Below are positions 22,615-30,674 of a stretch of 50,671 nucleotides of DNA, piece by piece. Each line of letters starts with the position of its first letter. Positions within the stretch are counted from its first letter, which is position 1. The notes below the pieces were generated by a model. The model was not told the DNA's origin. It worked only from the letters and a program-made list of their open reading frames with translations, and did not search any database. The stretch is from Deltaproteobacteria bacterium (GTDB taxonomy: Bacteria > Myxococcota_A > UBA796 > UBA2385), in NCBI GenBank assembly GCA_016792625.1, contig JAEUKK010000113.1, positions 1 to 50,671 of the forward strand, read 5' to 3'. Position numbers and translations under genes: made by a program.

Positions 22615-24177
22615 ATGCGCCGATCCTTCAACACCACTGGCCCCTGCGACCCCGCCCGCCACTACATGCTGCCGCCGGTCGCGCGCCTGCCCGACATGGC
22701 GCCCTTCATCGAAGAGCAGCTCTACTTCGTGCTCCACGCGCCTCGGCAGACGGGCAAGACCACCGCCATGCGCGCCTTCGCCGAGGCCCTGCGCACCCAG
22801 GGGGTGGCCGCCTGCTGGGCCACGGTCGAGGTCGCCCAGGGCATCGACGACACGGCCGCGGCCGAGCCGTTGTGGATCGAGGCCTTGCACCATGGGTCTA
22901 CGCATCAGCTCGATGAGGCCCAGCAGGCGCCCGCGCCCGCGGGCTTCCTCGGGGCGCCGGCTGGGGGGCGGCTCCACGCCTACCTGCGGGCTTGGGCGGC
23001 GGGCCTATCGGTGCCCCTGGTGCTGCTGATCGACGAGGCTGACCTCATCTCGGGCCCGGCGATGGTCAGTTTTTGGCGCCAGCTGCGCGATGGGTTCACG
23101 GACCGCGGCGTGGGCCGCTTCCCCACCTCGGTCGCGCTGATCGGCGTGCGCGCGCTGCGCGACTACCCGGTGCAGCGCAAAGATGGCCCGGTGATCGACC
23201 CAGGCTCGATGTTCAACTTCGCGGCGGCCTCGCTCACCCTGCGCCAATACTCCCCGGCAGAGGTGGCCGGGTTGCTTGGCCAGCACACCGAAGAGACCGG
23301 CCAAGCGTTCACCCCCGAGGCCGTGGCCGAGCTCGCGCGGATCACCGACGGGCAGCCCTTCTTGGTCAACGCGCTGGCCGACCTCTGCGTGACCGCGCTG
23401 GTGCCCGACCGCGCCGCGCCGGTCACCGCCGCGCACGTCGACCAGGCCCGCGCCCGGCTCGCCGATGCGCGCACCCCCCACCTCGACAGCTTTGCGCGCC
23501 GCCTGCGCGCGCCCGCCGCGGCGCCGGTCATCCAAGCGACCATCTTGGGCGACGCGCCGCTGGAGCTCGCGGGGCATACCGACGCCGTGGCCGAGCTGAT
23601 CGACCGCGGGCTGCTCCGCCGCGGGCCTGATGGGGTCGAGCCCGCCAACCCCATTTATGCCGAGCTCATCGTCCACACCCTGACGCTGAACGTCCAGGCG
23701 AACCTCGCGCCCCCGTGGTGGCCCTGGACCACACCCAGCGGCGGCCTCGACATGCCGGCCCTGCTCGAGGCCTTTCGACAGTGGTGGCGCGAGAACGCCG
23801 ACGTGCTCGACATGCAGGTACCCTACACCCCCGAGGCCGTAGCCCACCTCGCGCTCTGCGGCTTCTTGCAGCGCGTGGTCAACGGCGGCGGCCGGGTGCA
23901 CCGCGAGTTCGCCGCGGGCCGCGGCGCGATGGACCTGCTCATCAGCTATGGCCCCGACCGCTTCGCCATCGAGCTCAAGCGGGTGCGCAGCCGCGACCGG
24001 CTCGAGACCGTGGTCGAGCGCGGGGCGGCCCAGCTCGGCCGTTACCTCGACACCGTCGGGCTGGACATGGGCTGGCTCGTGGTCTTCGACGTGCGGCCCG
24101 ACCGCAGCTGGGAGGAGCGGCTGCGGAGCCGGGAGCTCGAGGTGGGCGGCAAGCGGGTGGTGGTGTTGGGGGCATAG
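22615..24177 (+). CDS. AAA ATPase with C-terminal PD-(D/E)XK nuclease domain
   Basis: From ATG 22615 (AGGGAG upstream) the product is 520 residues. The N-terminus reads FNTTGPCDPARHYMLPP, typical of a large family of AAA-type ATPases, followed by Walker A LHAPRQTGKTTAMRAF and Walker B VPLVLLIDEADLISG. A helical lid and winged-helix region follow (about 230-360). The last ~110 residues carry GRGAMDLLISYG and FAIELKRVRSRD, the D...ExK core of a PD-(D/E)XK nuclease (DUF1703-like). Combined NTPase-nuclease proteins of this kind are common in prokaryotic defence islands; an anti-phage function here is inference. Convergent with the Card1-like nuclease gene. Confidence 0.8.
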   Translation: MRRSFNTTGPCDPARHYMLPPVARLPDMAPFIEEQLYFVLHAPRQTGKTTAMRAFAEALRTQGVAACWATVEVAQGIDDTAAAEPLWIEALHHGSTHQLDEAQQAPAPAGFLGAPAGGRLHAYLRAWAAGLSVPLVLLIDEADLISGPAMVSFWRQLRDGFTDRGVGRFPTSVALIGVRALRDYPVQRKDGPVIDPGSMFNFAAASLTLRQYSPAEVAGLLGQHTEETGQAFTPEAVAELARITDGQPFLVNALADLCVTALVPDRAAPVTAAHVDQARARLADARTPHLDSFARRLRAPAAAPVIQATILGDAPLELAGHTDAVAELIDRGLLRRGPDGVEPANPIYAELIVHTLTLNVQANLAPPWWPWTTPSGGLDMPALLEAFRQWWRENADVLDMQVPYTPEAVAHLALCGFLQRVVNGGGRVHREFAAGRGAMDLLISYGPDRFAIELKRVRSRDRLETVVERGAAQLGRYLDTVGLDMGWLVVFDVRPDRSWEERLRSRELEVGGKRVVVLGA

Positions 24178-24250
24178 ACCCAATGTTGGGCGGTGCGCAC
24201 CGAAACGAACCGGAGCGCCCCCGGAGCGGACCGGAGCGCCGCGTCGCGCC

Positions 24251-25237
24251 TCAGGCCGACGACCCGATGCTCTCGCTCAAGGCCGCCTCGGCGTCGGCCA
24301 CGGGGATGACGCTCATGGCGAAGAGGCTCGACAGCTTGGCGCAGACCTCGGCGTTGGCCTCGCAGAGCACCATGAAGCAGCGGCTCGGAGGCAGGCGCAG
24401 CAGGCGGCTGATGCGGTTGTACTTCGCGATGTGGCGCTGAAAGCCGCCAGACTTCATCTCGACCCACCACACCTCGCCCTCGACCTCAAACAACAGATCG
24501 AGCTCGAAGTCTTCGCCGGTGGGCAGCGTGACTTGGAGGTTCTCGAGCAGGCTGAACGCACCCTCGGGGTGCGCCGCGCGCAGCGCCTTGAGCACCACCG
24601 CCCGCACATAGAGCTCGAGCCAGCCCCCGGTGATGAAGTAGACCGCCGTGGGCAAGCGACTGGGCGTCAAGTGCAGCTGGTAGGCCGGGGCCCGGTGGTA
24701 CTTGAACGCCTCGATCAGGGCCAGCTCGTGCAGCTGGTGAGAGAGGTGCGTGCTGCAGGTGACCACCGCCGGCGCCTGCTCTTTGAGGCTGACGGATTGG
24801 ACGGTCCCCTCTGCGCTGCCGCGCTTGAGGGCGTCGATCACCAGCTTCACCCGCTCGTACTGGGTGCCGATGAAGCGGGCGATGGGCAGCAGTGCCTCTT
24901 CTTCGATGGCGGCGCCCTTCTCTCGCTGAACGGTGACGCCCCGTCGGCCCAGCCAAGCCCGAAGCAGGCCCGTACGGTCACCCGCCGGCGCCTCAATCTG
25001 CGCTGCAGTGGCCTCGACCCCACCGGGGAGCTGGCCCGCCGGCGCGCCCGTGACCACCGCGGCAGCCTCGGCGCGCGGGCCCGGCAGGGCTGACCCCGGC
25101 GCGGCCTCGGCGCGCAGGCTCTGCGGGGCGGGCGCCGCGGGCGCCTCGACGGCTGCCGCGGGTGGCCGCTCCAGCGCAGCGGCGATGCGCTCCAGCGCCG
25201 TGGCGATGCGCTCCAGGGCGTCGGTCTTGCGTCCCAT
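24251..25237 (-). CDS. Card1/DUF1887-like PD-(D/E)XK nuclease lacking a visible CARF domain
   Basis: The ATG at 25237 follows AGAGG and gives 328 residues; longer frames upstream run antisense through the Septu ATPase. The first ~35 residues are an amphipathic heptad-like helix (DALERIATALERIAAALER), probably for oligomerisation, then an Ala/Pro linker. The C-terminal ~200 residues include YFITGGWLELYVRAVVLKAL, DFELDLLFEVEGEVWWVEMK and a following helix. This is the GGWLE and E-x-D...E-x-K layout of the DUF1887/Card1 (Can2) nuclease domain. Card1 proteins normally carry an N-terminal CARF sensor of cyclic oligoadenylate; none is seen here. The nuclease may thus be an auxiliary effector with another sensor. 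Confidence moderate. Confidence 0.6.
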   Translation of the reverse strand: MGRKTDALERIATALERIAAALERPPAAAVEAPAAPAPQSLRAEAAPGSALPGPRAEAAAVVTGAPAGQLPGGVEATAAQIEAPAGDRTGLLRAWLGRRGVTVQREKGAAIEEEALLPIARFIGTQYERVKLVIDALKRGSAEGTVQSVSLKEQAPAVVTCSTHLSHQLHELALIEAFKYHRAPAYQLHLTPSRLPTAVYFITGGWLELYVRAVVLKALRAAHPEGAFSLLENLQVTLPTGEDFELDLLFEVEGEVWWVEMKSGGFQRHIAKYNRISRLLRLPPSRCFMVLCEANAEVCAKLSSLFAMSVIPVADAEAALSESIGSSA

Positions 25238-25424
25238 CGGGGCCTCTTCGAGGTCGGCTGCCCGACCGGGTGCGCGGGGATGGCGGCGGTCGGCAGGTGT
25301 GGGCCACAGGGAGGGCGCAGCCGCAGCGCCCGAGCCTCGGCCATGTAGCGGGGAGATCAGCAGCCCACCACTGGGGGACCACCGTGCGCGGGCGGGCTGC
25401 TCCCCTGGTTGGGGTGGACCGGGT

Positions 25425-25534
25425 CGCGCTGAAGGCCCGTGAACGCCTCGCGCGCGCCAGCGGGCCCCAGGGCGGCGCAGCCGGTCGCCGCAGGCGACGG
25501 AGCCGCGCAGCGGCGAACCCCAGGGGGCGCGCGA
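25425..25534. repeat. Interspersed double-hairpin repeat, copy 2
   Basis: Same 110-bp element as 22466-22575, with a few substitutions. It lies in the 480-bp divergent region between the Card1-like nuclease and the Septu ATPase; the rest of 25238-25717 contains no gene. Confidence 0.85.
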
Positions 25535-25717
25535 CCGGCGCGGGAGCGCCGGGGGCGCCCGGGGACGGGCGTGTGGGGAGCGTGCGCGTGCGCCCGGGCG
25601 GTGGCGTGCAGGTCGACCCCGGCGGCATGGTTCGGCCTGGCGTCGTAGCGAGCGCGTGGGGCTGCGGATAGCTGCGCGCCGCGCTGGCCCCCTTCGCGGC
25701 CGCGCCCTGGGAGCCCG

Positions 25718-27133
25718 ATGTACCTCCACCGCCTGCACATCCAGCGGATGAAGCGGGTCGCCGACCTGGAGCTGCGGTTCACCGACGCCGCCGGCGCGCA
25801 CCGCCCCTGGACGGTCATCATCGGCGAGAACGGCACGGCGAAGACCACCATCCTGCAAGCGGTCGCCCTGGCCGCCGCGGGGGCCCGGCAGGTGAACGCG
25901 GTGATGGACCGCGGGGCGCGCTTCGCGCGGGATCGGCGGGCCGGCGACGCGCCCCTTGAGATCACCGCAGACTTCGGCTTCTCGGCCGCGGGCAACGCGA
26001 CCGCGCTGCACCCGCACGCCCCACCGGCAGCGGGGGCGGCCCGGCGGCTGCGCTCGACGGTCTCGCTCAGCGCCCGCTCGACCAGCTTTGCCGCCCAGGC
26101 GGCCTACCTCGGCCCTGACGGCCCGCTCGATGGGCCAGACCCGCTGGTGCACGCCCGCGACGTGCAAGAGCAGCGCTGGTTCGTGGCCGGCTACGGCGTC
26201 GCCCGCGCGCTGCCCGACCCCGCCTGGGCGCCCGACCTCGACAACCGCGTGATCGCTCGGCTCAAGCCGCTGTTTGACAGCCGCGCCAACCTCGCCAGCG
26301 TGGGCGTGACCTACGCCTTTGCGCGCCGAGACGTCGAGGTGGGCGACCGTCCCGGCACCCGGGCGCGGGCCTATAGCAGGGTGCTGAACCAGATCTTGCG
26401 CGCGGGTGGCGAAGCCCTGATGCCTGGGGTCAGCGGCCTCGAGCTGCGCGGCGCCGGCGGCGCGCAGACCGCGACCGACCTCATCGACGCGGATCGCTTC
26501 AAGATGCGCACAGGTCGGGCAGAGATGGTGATCGCTGGCGTCGCCCTCTCGCACGGGTTTCAGTCGACCTTTGCCTGGATCAGCGACCTCGTGGGCCACA
26601 TCCTGCTCGACGCCGACGCCGCTGTGGCGCCCGAAGAGATGGAGGGCCTGGTGTTGGTCGATGAGATCGACCTCTACCTGCACCCGAAGTGGCAAGCATC
26701 CTTTGTCGGGGCCCTGCGGCGGGTCTTTCCGCGCCTTCAGTTCATCGTCACCACCCATAGCCCTGTGGTTTTGGCCGGTCTCGCCCCCGAAGAGGTGGTG
26801 CGCCTGCAAGCCGACCCAGAGACCGGCGACGTCCGCCAGGTCGCACGCGACCCCGAGAGCGGAGCGCTGGCGCCGGTATCGGGCATGGATGCGCCGCGCG
26901 TCGCCGAGGCCGACCCACGGGCCATGACCGGCACAGAGGTCTATGAGGACTATTTTGGCATCGGGCGGCTGACCCTGCACCCACAGGGAGAGGTCTATCG
27001 AGAGTACCTCACGCTCTCTGGTGACCCGCTCCGCACCGACGAGGAGGACGCGACGGTCTCTGCGCTGCGAGACACGCTCGGCCGGGCTGGCTTCACCTCT
27101 GTCCCCGCGCCGGTCGCGCGCGCGCGCACATGA
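25718..27133 (+). CDS. ptuA: Septu-like AAA/ABC ATPase (PtuA type)
   Basis: The 471-residue protein starts MYLHRLHIQRMKRVADLEL. Walker A is VIIGENGTAKTTILQAVALA at about 30-50, with Ala where Gly is usual. Walker B is GLVLVDEIDLYLHPKWQ and the switch FIVTTHSPVVLAGL, near 310-350. This is the OLD/RecF-like ABC ATPase seen in PtuA. Its stop overlaps the ATG of a downstream HNH endonuclease by four bases, the defining Septu arrangement. In Septu the ATPase oligomerises, binds the nuclease subunits and controls their DNA cleavage during phage infection. The C-terminal ~70 residues (SGMDAPRVAEADPRAMTG onward) may contact the nuclease. Assignment rests on gene pairing and motifs rather than a database hit. 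Confidence 0.75.
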   Translation: MYLHRLHIQRMKRVADLELRFTDAAGAHRPWTVIIGENGTAKTTILQAVALAAAGARQVNAVMDRGARFARDRRAGDAPLEITADFGFSAAGNATALHPHAPPAAGAARRLRSTVSLSARSTSFAAQAAYLGPDGPLDGPDPLVHARDVQEQRWFVAGYGVARALPDPAWAPDLDNRVIARLKPLFDSRANLASVGVTYAFARRDVEVGDRPGTRARAYSRVLNQILRAGGEALMPGVSGLELRGAGGAQTATDLIDADRFKMRTGRAEMVIAGVALSHGFQSTFAWISDLVGHILLDADAAVAPEEMEGLVLVDEIDLYLHPKWQASFVGALRRVFPRLQFIVTTHSPVVLAGLAPEEVVRLQADPETGDVRQVARDPESGALAPVSGMDAPRVAEADPRAMTGTEVYEDYFGIGRLTLHPQGEVYREYLTLSGDPLRTDEEDATVSALRDTLGRAGFTSVPAPVARART

Positions 27134-27972
27134 TTCGCCTCGACTTGGGCCCAGAGCCCCCAGAGCTCGCCGCCGCGCGGGACGCGGGGATCGCCCGGGT
27201 GCTGGCCGGAGCGCAGCCACCGACCCGCACGCAGCTCACGGGCTACCGTCAGCCGACCCAGCGGGCGCTGCACCGGCGGCAGTTCAAGAAGTGCGCCTGG
27301 TGCGAACGACCCGTGGGCCGCACCGGCGAGCCGGTCGAACACGTGCGCCCAAAGGCCGGGGCGACGTCTGCCGATGGCACAGCATCGCCGCAGCACTACT
27401 GGTGGCTCACCTGGACCTGGGAGAACCTGGTCTTCAGCTGCGCGTCGTGCAACAGCCAAGGCAACAAGGGCAACCGCTTCTGGCTGATGGCGGGCACACC
27501 TCGCTTGCCCATCCCTGTGCCGCCGGTCAACCCGTCCTGGTTCGACGTCAGCGCCGAGTCGCCGGTGCTCATCGATCCGCGGCGCGAAGACCCGCTCGAC
27601 TTCATCGAGTGGCGGGTGGTCGACCAGCGCCTGCCCCGCCGCCGGTGGCGCTGGACCATCCGCGGCCGCGACCCGCAGAAGCGCGGCAGCGGCAGCATCG
27701 AGCTGCTCGGGCTCAAGTCCCTGGTCGACACGGTCAACGCCCACCTTCAGGGCCTGCTCGCCCTCGACGCGCAGCTGCGCGCGCACCTCGACGGCCCGCG
27801 CGCCGCAGAAGCGCAGGCTGTGTGGGTCGACATGGTCGATGCCTATGTGACCAAGCCGGGGGCGCCATTCCGGGCGGCGTCGTGGTGGGCGCTTGAGGCG
27901 CTGTGGCCGGCCGCAGCGCGCTCGGGGGCCGGCTTGGAGGCGGTGGCGCGGCCTGGGGTGCGGTGGCGCTGA
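27130..27972 (+). CDS. ptuB: Septu-like HNH endonuclease (PtuB type)
   Basis: The 280-residue protein carries a His-Me-finger/HNH nuclease: KKCAWCERPVG near residue 55 (zinc Cys pair), EPVEHVRPKAG (catalytic His region), then YWWLTWTWENLVFSCASCNS with a second Cys pair and catalytic Asn. The pattern CxxC...EHxxPK...WxNLxxxCxxCN is that of PtuB-type nucleases. Start overlaps the ATPase stop (ATGA), indicating coupled translation and a fixed complex. It would cut DNA when released by the ATPase. Only 19 bp separate its stop from the convergent TIR-SAVED gene, so two defence cassettes abut. Confidence 0.8.
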   Translation: MIRLDLGPEPPELAAARDAGIARVLAGAQPPTRTQLTGYRQPTQRALHRRQFKKCAWCERPVGRTGEPVEHVRPKAGATSADGTASPQHYWWLTWTWENLVFSCASCNSQGNKGNRFWLMAGTPRLPIPVPPVNPSWFDVSAESPVLIDPRREDPLDFIEWRVVDQRLPRRRWRWTIRGRDPQKRGSGSIELLGLKSLVDTVNAHLQGLLALDAQLRAHLDGPRAAEAQAVWVDMVDAYVTKPGAPFRAASWWALEALWPAAARSGAGLEAVARPGVRWR

Positions 27973-27991
27973 GGGGGGGATGGGCCTGGGG

Positions 27992-29197
27992 TCAGTGGCG
28001 GAGGGGGAGGGTCCGGTACACACCGCCCCTGGCGTCATACTCCGCGATCTCCACCCGCCCGGCGAAGTGCACCGTGAGCCGCGTCGCCGCGGCCGCCGCC
28101 ACGAAGGTCGGCCCCAGGCACAGCAGCACCGCCCGTCGGGGGCCGCCGGCCCGCGCGGCGGACTCCACCTGGGTGGAGAGGGCGTCGAGCTGGTCTTGGG
28201 TCTGCAGCAGCGGCGGGTGCTCGATCTCCACCACCTGGAGGCCCTCGGCGGCCCCGTAGGCCCTTGCCGCCGCGCGCTGGGCGTCCGGGGTGGTCTCGCT
28301 GCGGAGCACGAGCAAGAAGTCGCCCACCGGCGCGGCCGCAGCGGGCGCCCGCGCCGGACCGGCGGGCGGGCCGCCGAGCACGGGGTCTGTCGCCGTGCGC
28401 CCGGGCAGGCGGAGCAGCGCGCCGCTCGTGCGGTCCCACCGGACACCGACCCAGGCGAAGAGCGCGTGCTGCGCCGCGCCCGCGACGGTGATCTGCTGCA
28501 CGCAGTGGTGGTCGAGGCGCCCGGCCAGCCAGTCGAGGTCGTCCCGCAGCGCGGCGAGCTCTGCCGCGTTGAGCAAGGCGCCCCGGTTGCGCCCGCCCTC
28601 GCGGGGCAGGAGGAGCAAGCAGGGGTCATCGGCCGCGGTGACCTCGGGCGGGAGCGCCCTCAGCGCCATCTCTTGGGGGTCTTCGGACTCGTAGCGCTGG
28701 GCCCAGCAAAGGGTCACCTTGCCCGACCAGCGCATGCCCGCGAGCAGGGCCTTCATGACCGCGCGGGCCAGCCGCTGGTGGGCCACAGGGTCGTGGAGGT
28801 CTGCTATGTCGAGGGTCTCGAACTTCCGGTTCCACCGGACACCATCGTCATGCCGCATGCGCTCGTGCAGCGCGGGCGCGCCCACCATCACCTCGGGCGC
28901 ACAGCCCAGAAGGACAACGATGACCTTGGGCCCGCGCTGGTCTTCCAGCTCAAATGCCCAGCTGAGCTCATCCTCGACCCAGGCCCCGAGCTCGTGCTCT
29001 GAGACGAAGAGCACCACCTGCTTCAAGGACCGGATCGCCTTGCGCAGCTCGGTGGCGATGCTCTGCCCAGCCAGCAGCTGCTCTTTGTCGAGCCAGATCT
29101 GCGCCCCGAGCTGGCGCAGGGCCGCGCCGACGCCCTCGACGACGGGCTTGTCGGGGCTGCGGTGAGAGAGGAAGACCTGGGCGAGCTGTGGGGACAT
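27992..29197 (-). CDS. TIR-SAVED effector
   Basis: ATG 29197 gives 401 residues. TIR domain at about 5-125: QVFLSHRSPDKPVVEGVGAA, VVLFVSEHELGAWVEDELSW with the Trp-xx-Glu region of bacterial TIR NADases, and VIVVLLGCAPE. The remainder fits a SAVED domain, two CARF-like halves: QQITVAGAAQHALFAWVG in the first, AVLLCLGPTFVAAAAATRL and a closing IAEYDARGGVYRTLPLR in the second. Known TIR-SAVED proteins bind a cyclic trinucleotide made by a CD-NTase, polymerise and destroy NAD. This gene is the last of the cmr-to-CBASS operon, seven bases after the ADA fragment, and two genes downstream of the CD-NTase that could supply its ligand. Confidence 0.8.
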   Translation of the reverse strand: MSPQLAQVFLSHRSPDKPVVEGVGAALRQLGAQIWLDKEQLLAGQSIATELRKAIRSLKQVVLFVSEHELGAWVEDELSWAFELEDQRGPKVIVVLLGCAPEVMVGAPALHERMRHDDGVRWNRKFETLDIADLHDPVAHQRLARAVMKALLAGMRWSGKVTLCWAQRYESEDPQEMALRALPPEVTAADDPCLLLLPREGGRNRGALLNAAELAALRDDLDWLAGRLDHHCVQQITVAGAAQHALFAWVGVRWDRTSGALLRLPGRTATDPVLGGPPAGPARAPAAAAPVGDFLLVLRSETTPDAQRAAARAYGAAEGLQVVEIEHPPLLQTQDQLDALSTQVESAARAGGPRRAVLLCLGPTFVAAAAATRLTVHFAGRVEIAEYDARGGVYRTLPLRH

Positions 29198-29204
29198 GGG
29201 GACC

Positions 29205-29696
29205 TCAGGCTGGGCGCACCCAGCAGGCGTCGCGGTTGGCAGCGAGGATTTTGGCGCGTTGGTTCTGGAGCTTGTGCGCACGCAGCTCGTCGGCGGGGAA
29301 GCGGCCAAAGATGCCCGGGTCGTCGGTGGCGAGCACGACCTTGAGGCCGCGCTTCTCGCTCAGCTTGAGCAGCGTGTGGATCGGGGCCTTGCTGAGGTTC
29401 GCCACGACCATATTCGAGGTCGGGCAGCTCTCGACCACCACCCCGCGCCGGATGACCTCGACGAGCACGCGCTCTTGCAGGGCCTTGAAGCGGTCTCGCC
29501 ACCGTGGGTCGGCCACCACCAGCTCGCGGTCCCAATAGCAGACCTCTTCGGGGTCGTCGAAGGCCAGGGCGGGCAGCAGCGGGGGCCGGGCAGGGTCCTG
29601 CACGCCGGCCATGGCGGCCAGCGACTCGGTGCTGTCACGGGTGCCAAAAGACCGGCTGCTCGCTGCTGCGAGGCGGGCGTGGGCTTCGTCATCCAC
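29205..29696 (-). CDS. Half-length adenosine deaminase-like protein
   Basis: The longest supportable frame starts at GTG 29696, without a clear ribosome-binding site, and encodes 163 residues. It has the C-terminal motifs of adenosine/AMP deaminases: VVVESCPTSNMVVANL and LKVVLATDDPGIFGRFP, the latter with the zinc-ligand Asp pair. The N-terminal half that carries the HxH zinc motif and the HAGE catalytic Glu is absent, as the space upstream is the CD-NTase gene. Either it is a degraded gene or it works with another subunit. Deaminase domains occur in RADAR and in CARF-ADA (Cad1) type III effectors, so its position inside this operon is notable. Eight bases after the CD-NTase stop. Confidence 0.6.
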   Translation of the reverse strand: MDDEAHARLAAASSRSFGTRDSTESLAAMAGVQDPARPPLLPALAFDDPEEVCYWDRELVVADPRWRDRFKALQERVLVEVIRRGVVVESCPTSNMVVANLSKAPIHTLLKLSEKRGLKVVLATDDPGIFGRFPADELRAHKLQNQRAKILAANRDACWVRPA

Positions 29697-29704
29697 CCGC
29701 GCGC

Positions 29705-30622
29705 TCAGCCCCAGGCCGAACCAAGCTGCGCCGCCAAGGCACGGTCGTCGTCGCGCTTGGCGCTATTGAGTGCGGCCTGCAGCTTCCCCAGCTTGGCGAT
29801 CAGCTGCTGCTGCTGCTCGTCGGTCTGCTTCGCCAAGATGTCGTTGCCTGGGGGCACAGGCAGGAGGGCGCGCAAACGAACGCTGCGGTAGTATTGGATG
29901 GGCAAGAGCACTTGGTCCACGACGTGCCTGAGAGCGCCCAGATCGTCCATCTGTCCTTCGGTTGCCGAAGCATACGGTAGGGGCTGGAAGTGCGCGAGCA
30001 CCAGCGCCGTGATCGCCACCCCGGGTGGCCGTGCATTGCCGGTGGCCTGAAAGTTCACATCCTTCCAGCGCTTGAGCGCCCGGATCACCCGGCGGCGCTG
30101 GGCGTTGGCTTCTGGGGCGAGGTCGGAGAGCGCCTTTACGAGCGCCTCGGGATCGGAGCGCTCCCACTTGACTTGGTCGCTCTGGGCATGCTGCTTCCCT
30201 ACTGCCCTTTCGAGGCCGTAAGTGGTCACCCGGTAGCACGCCAAATCGACGTGGTAGAGAGGCTTACCCTGAGCTACCCACTGTACTTGAATGCAGTTCT
30301 TGCGCCACAACACGATCTGGTTGGGCCAACTTGCCGCTTCGAACACCAATTGCTTAAGCTGGGTGGGCGTCATCGACATGACCTCTGGCCCCCCGAAGCG
30401 CAGCCCCACGTCAATGTCATAGTCGCCCGTCGGGTCGCTTTCCAACGGAAGCACGCCCGTGCCCATTGCATAGCTTCCCTGGTTGAAGGGTTCGAAGCGC
30501 AGGCCACGTTCGCGAAGTCGCTTGAGGACAATCTCCCTCTTCTCGCGCAGGGTCTGGTTCTCGTCGTAGTTGTCGAGCTTGATGTTCCGATGGAAGCGGA
30601 GCATATCGGTCTGGCTGGCCAT
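29705..30622 (-). CDS. CD-NTase (cGAS/DncV-like nucleotidyltransferase)
   Basis: The 305-residue enzyme starts at ATG 30622 behind GAGGA. It has the GS motif G49-S50 in QGSYAMGTGVLP, the Asp pair D69 and D71 in GDYDIDVGL, and a third Asp, D126, in YHVDLACYRV. A helical C-terminal lobe follows (RVIRALKRWKDVNFQ; ITALVLAHFQPLPYAS). All catalytic residues of CBASS cyclases are thus present. It should make a cyclic di- or oligonucleotide when infection is sensed. It lies 52 bp after the Cmr6-SAVED-PNP gene and before ADA and TIR-SAVED, in the same operon. It is a close paralogue of the cyclase domain at 12520-13450, with long identical stretches in protein and DNA. Clade and product cannot be determined by eye. 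Confidence 0.9.
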   Translation of the reverse strand: MASQTDMLRFHRNIKLDNYDENQTLREKREIVLKRLRERGLRFEPFNQGSYAMGTGVLPLESDPTGDYDIDVGLRFGGPEVMSMTPTQLKQLVFEAASWPNQIVLWRKNCIQVQWVAQGKPLYHVDLACYRVTTYGLERAVGKQHAQSDQVKWERSDPEALVKALSDLAPEANAQRRRVIRALKRWKDVNFQATGNARPPGVAITALVLAHFQPLPYASATEGQMDDLGALRHVVDQVLLPIQYYRSVRLRALLPVPPGNDILAKQTDEQQQQLIAKLGKLQAALNSAKRDDDRALAAQLGSAWG

Positions 30623-30674
30623 GGCGGTCCTCGACGTGTGCGGCGCCGCCCGGCGCCAGCGGTTGTGGCGAAGG

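Noticed and set aside
25238..27220. Upstream extension of the Card1-like gene across the Septu ATPase
   Set aside because: This part is antisense to a gene with Walker motifs; an ATG with a ribosome-binding site at 25237 gives a sensible N-terminus.
29205..29696. RADAR system
   Set aside because: Only half of a deaminase domain is present and no RdrA-type ATPase gene is adjacent.
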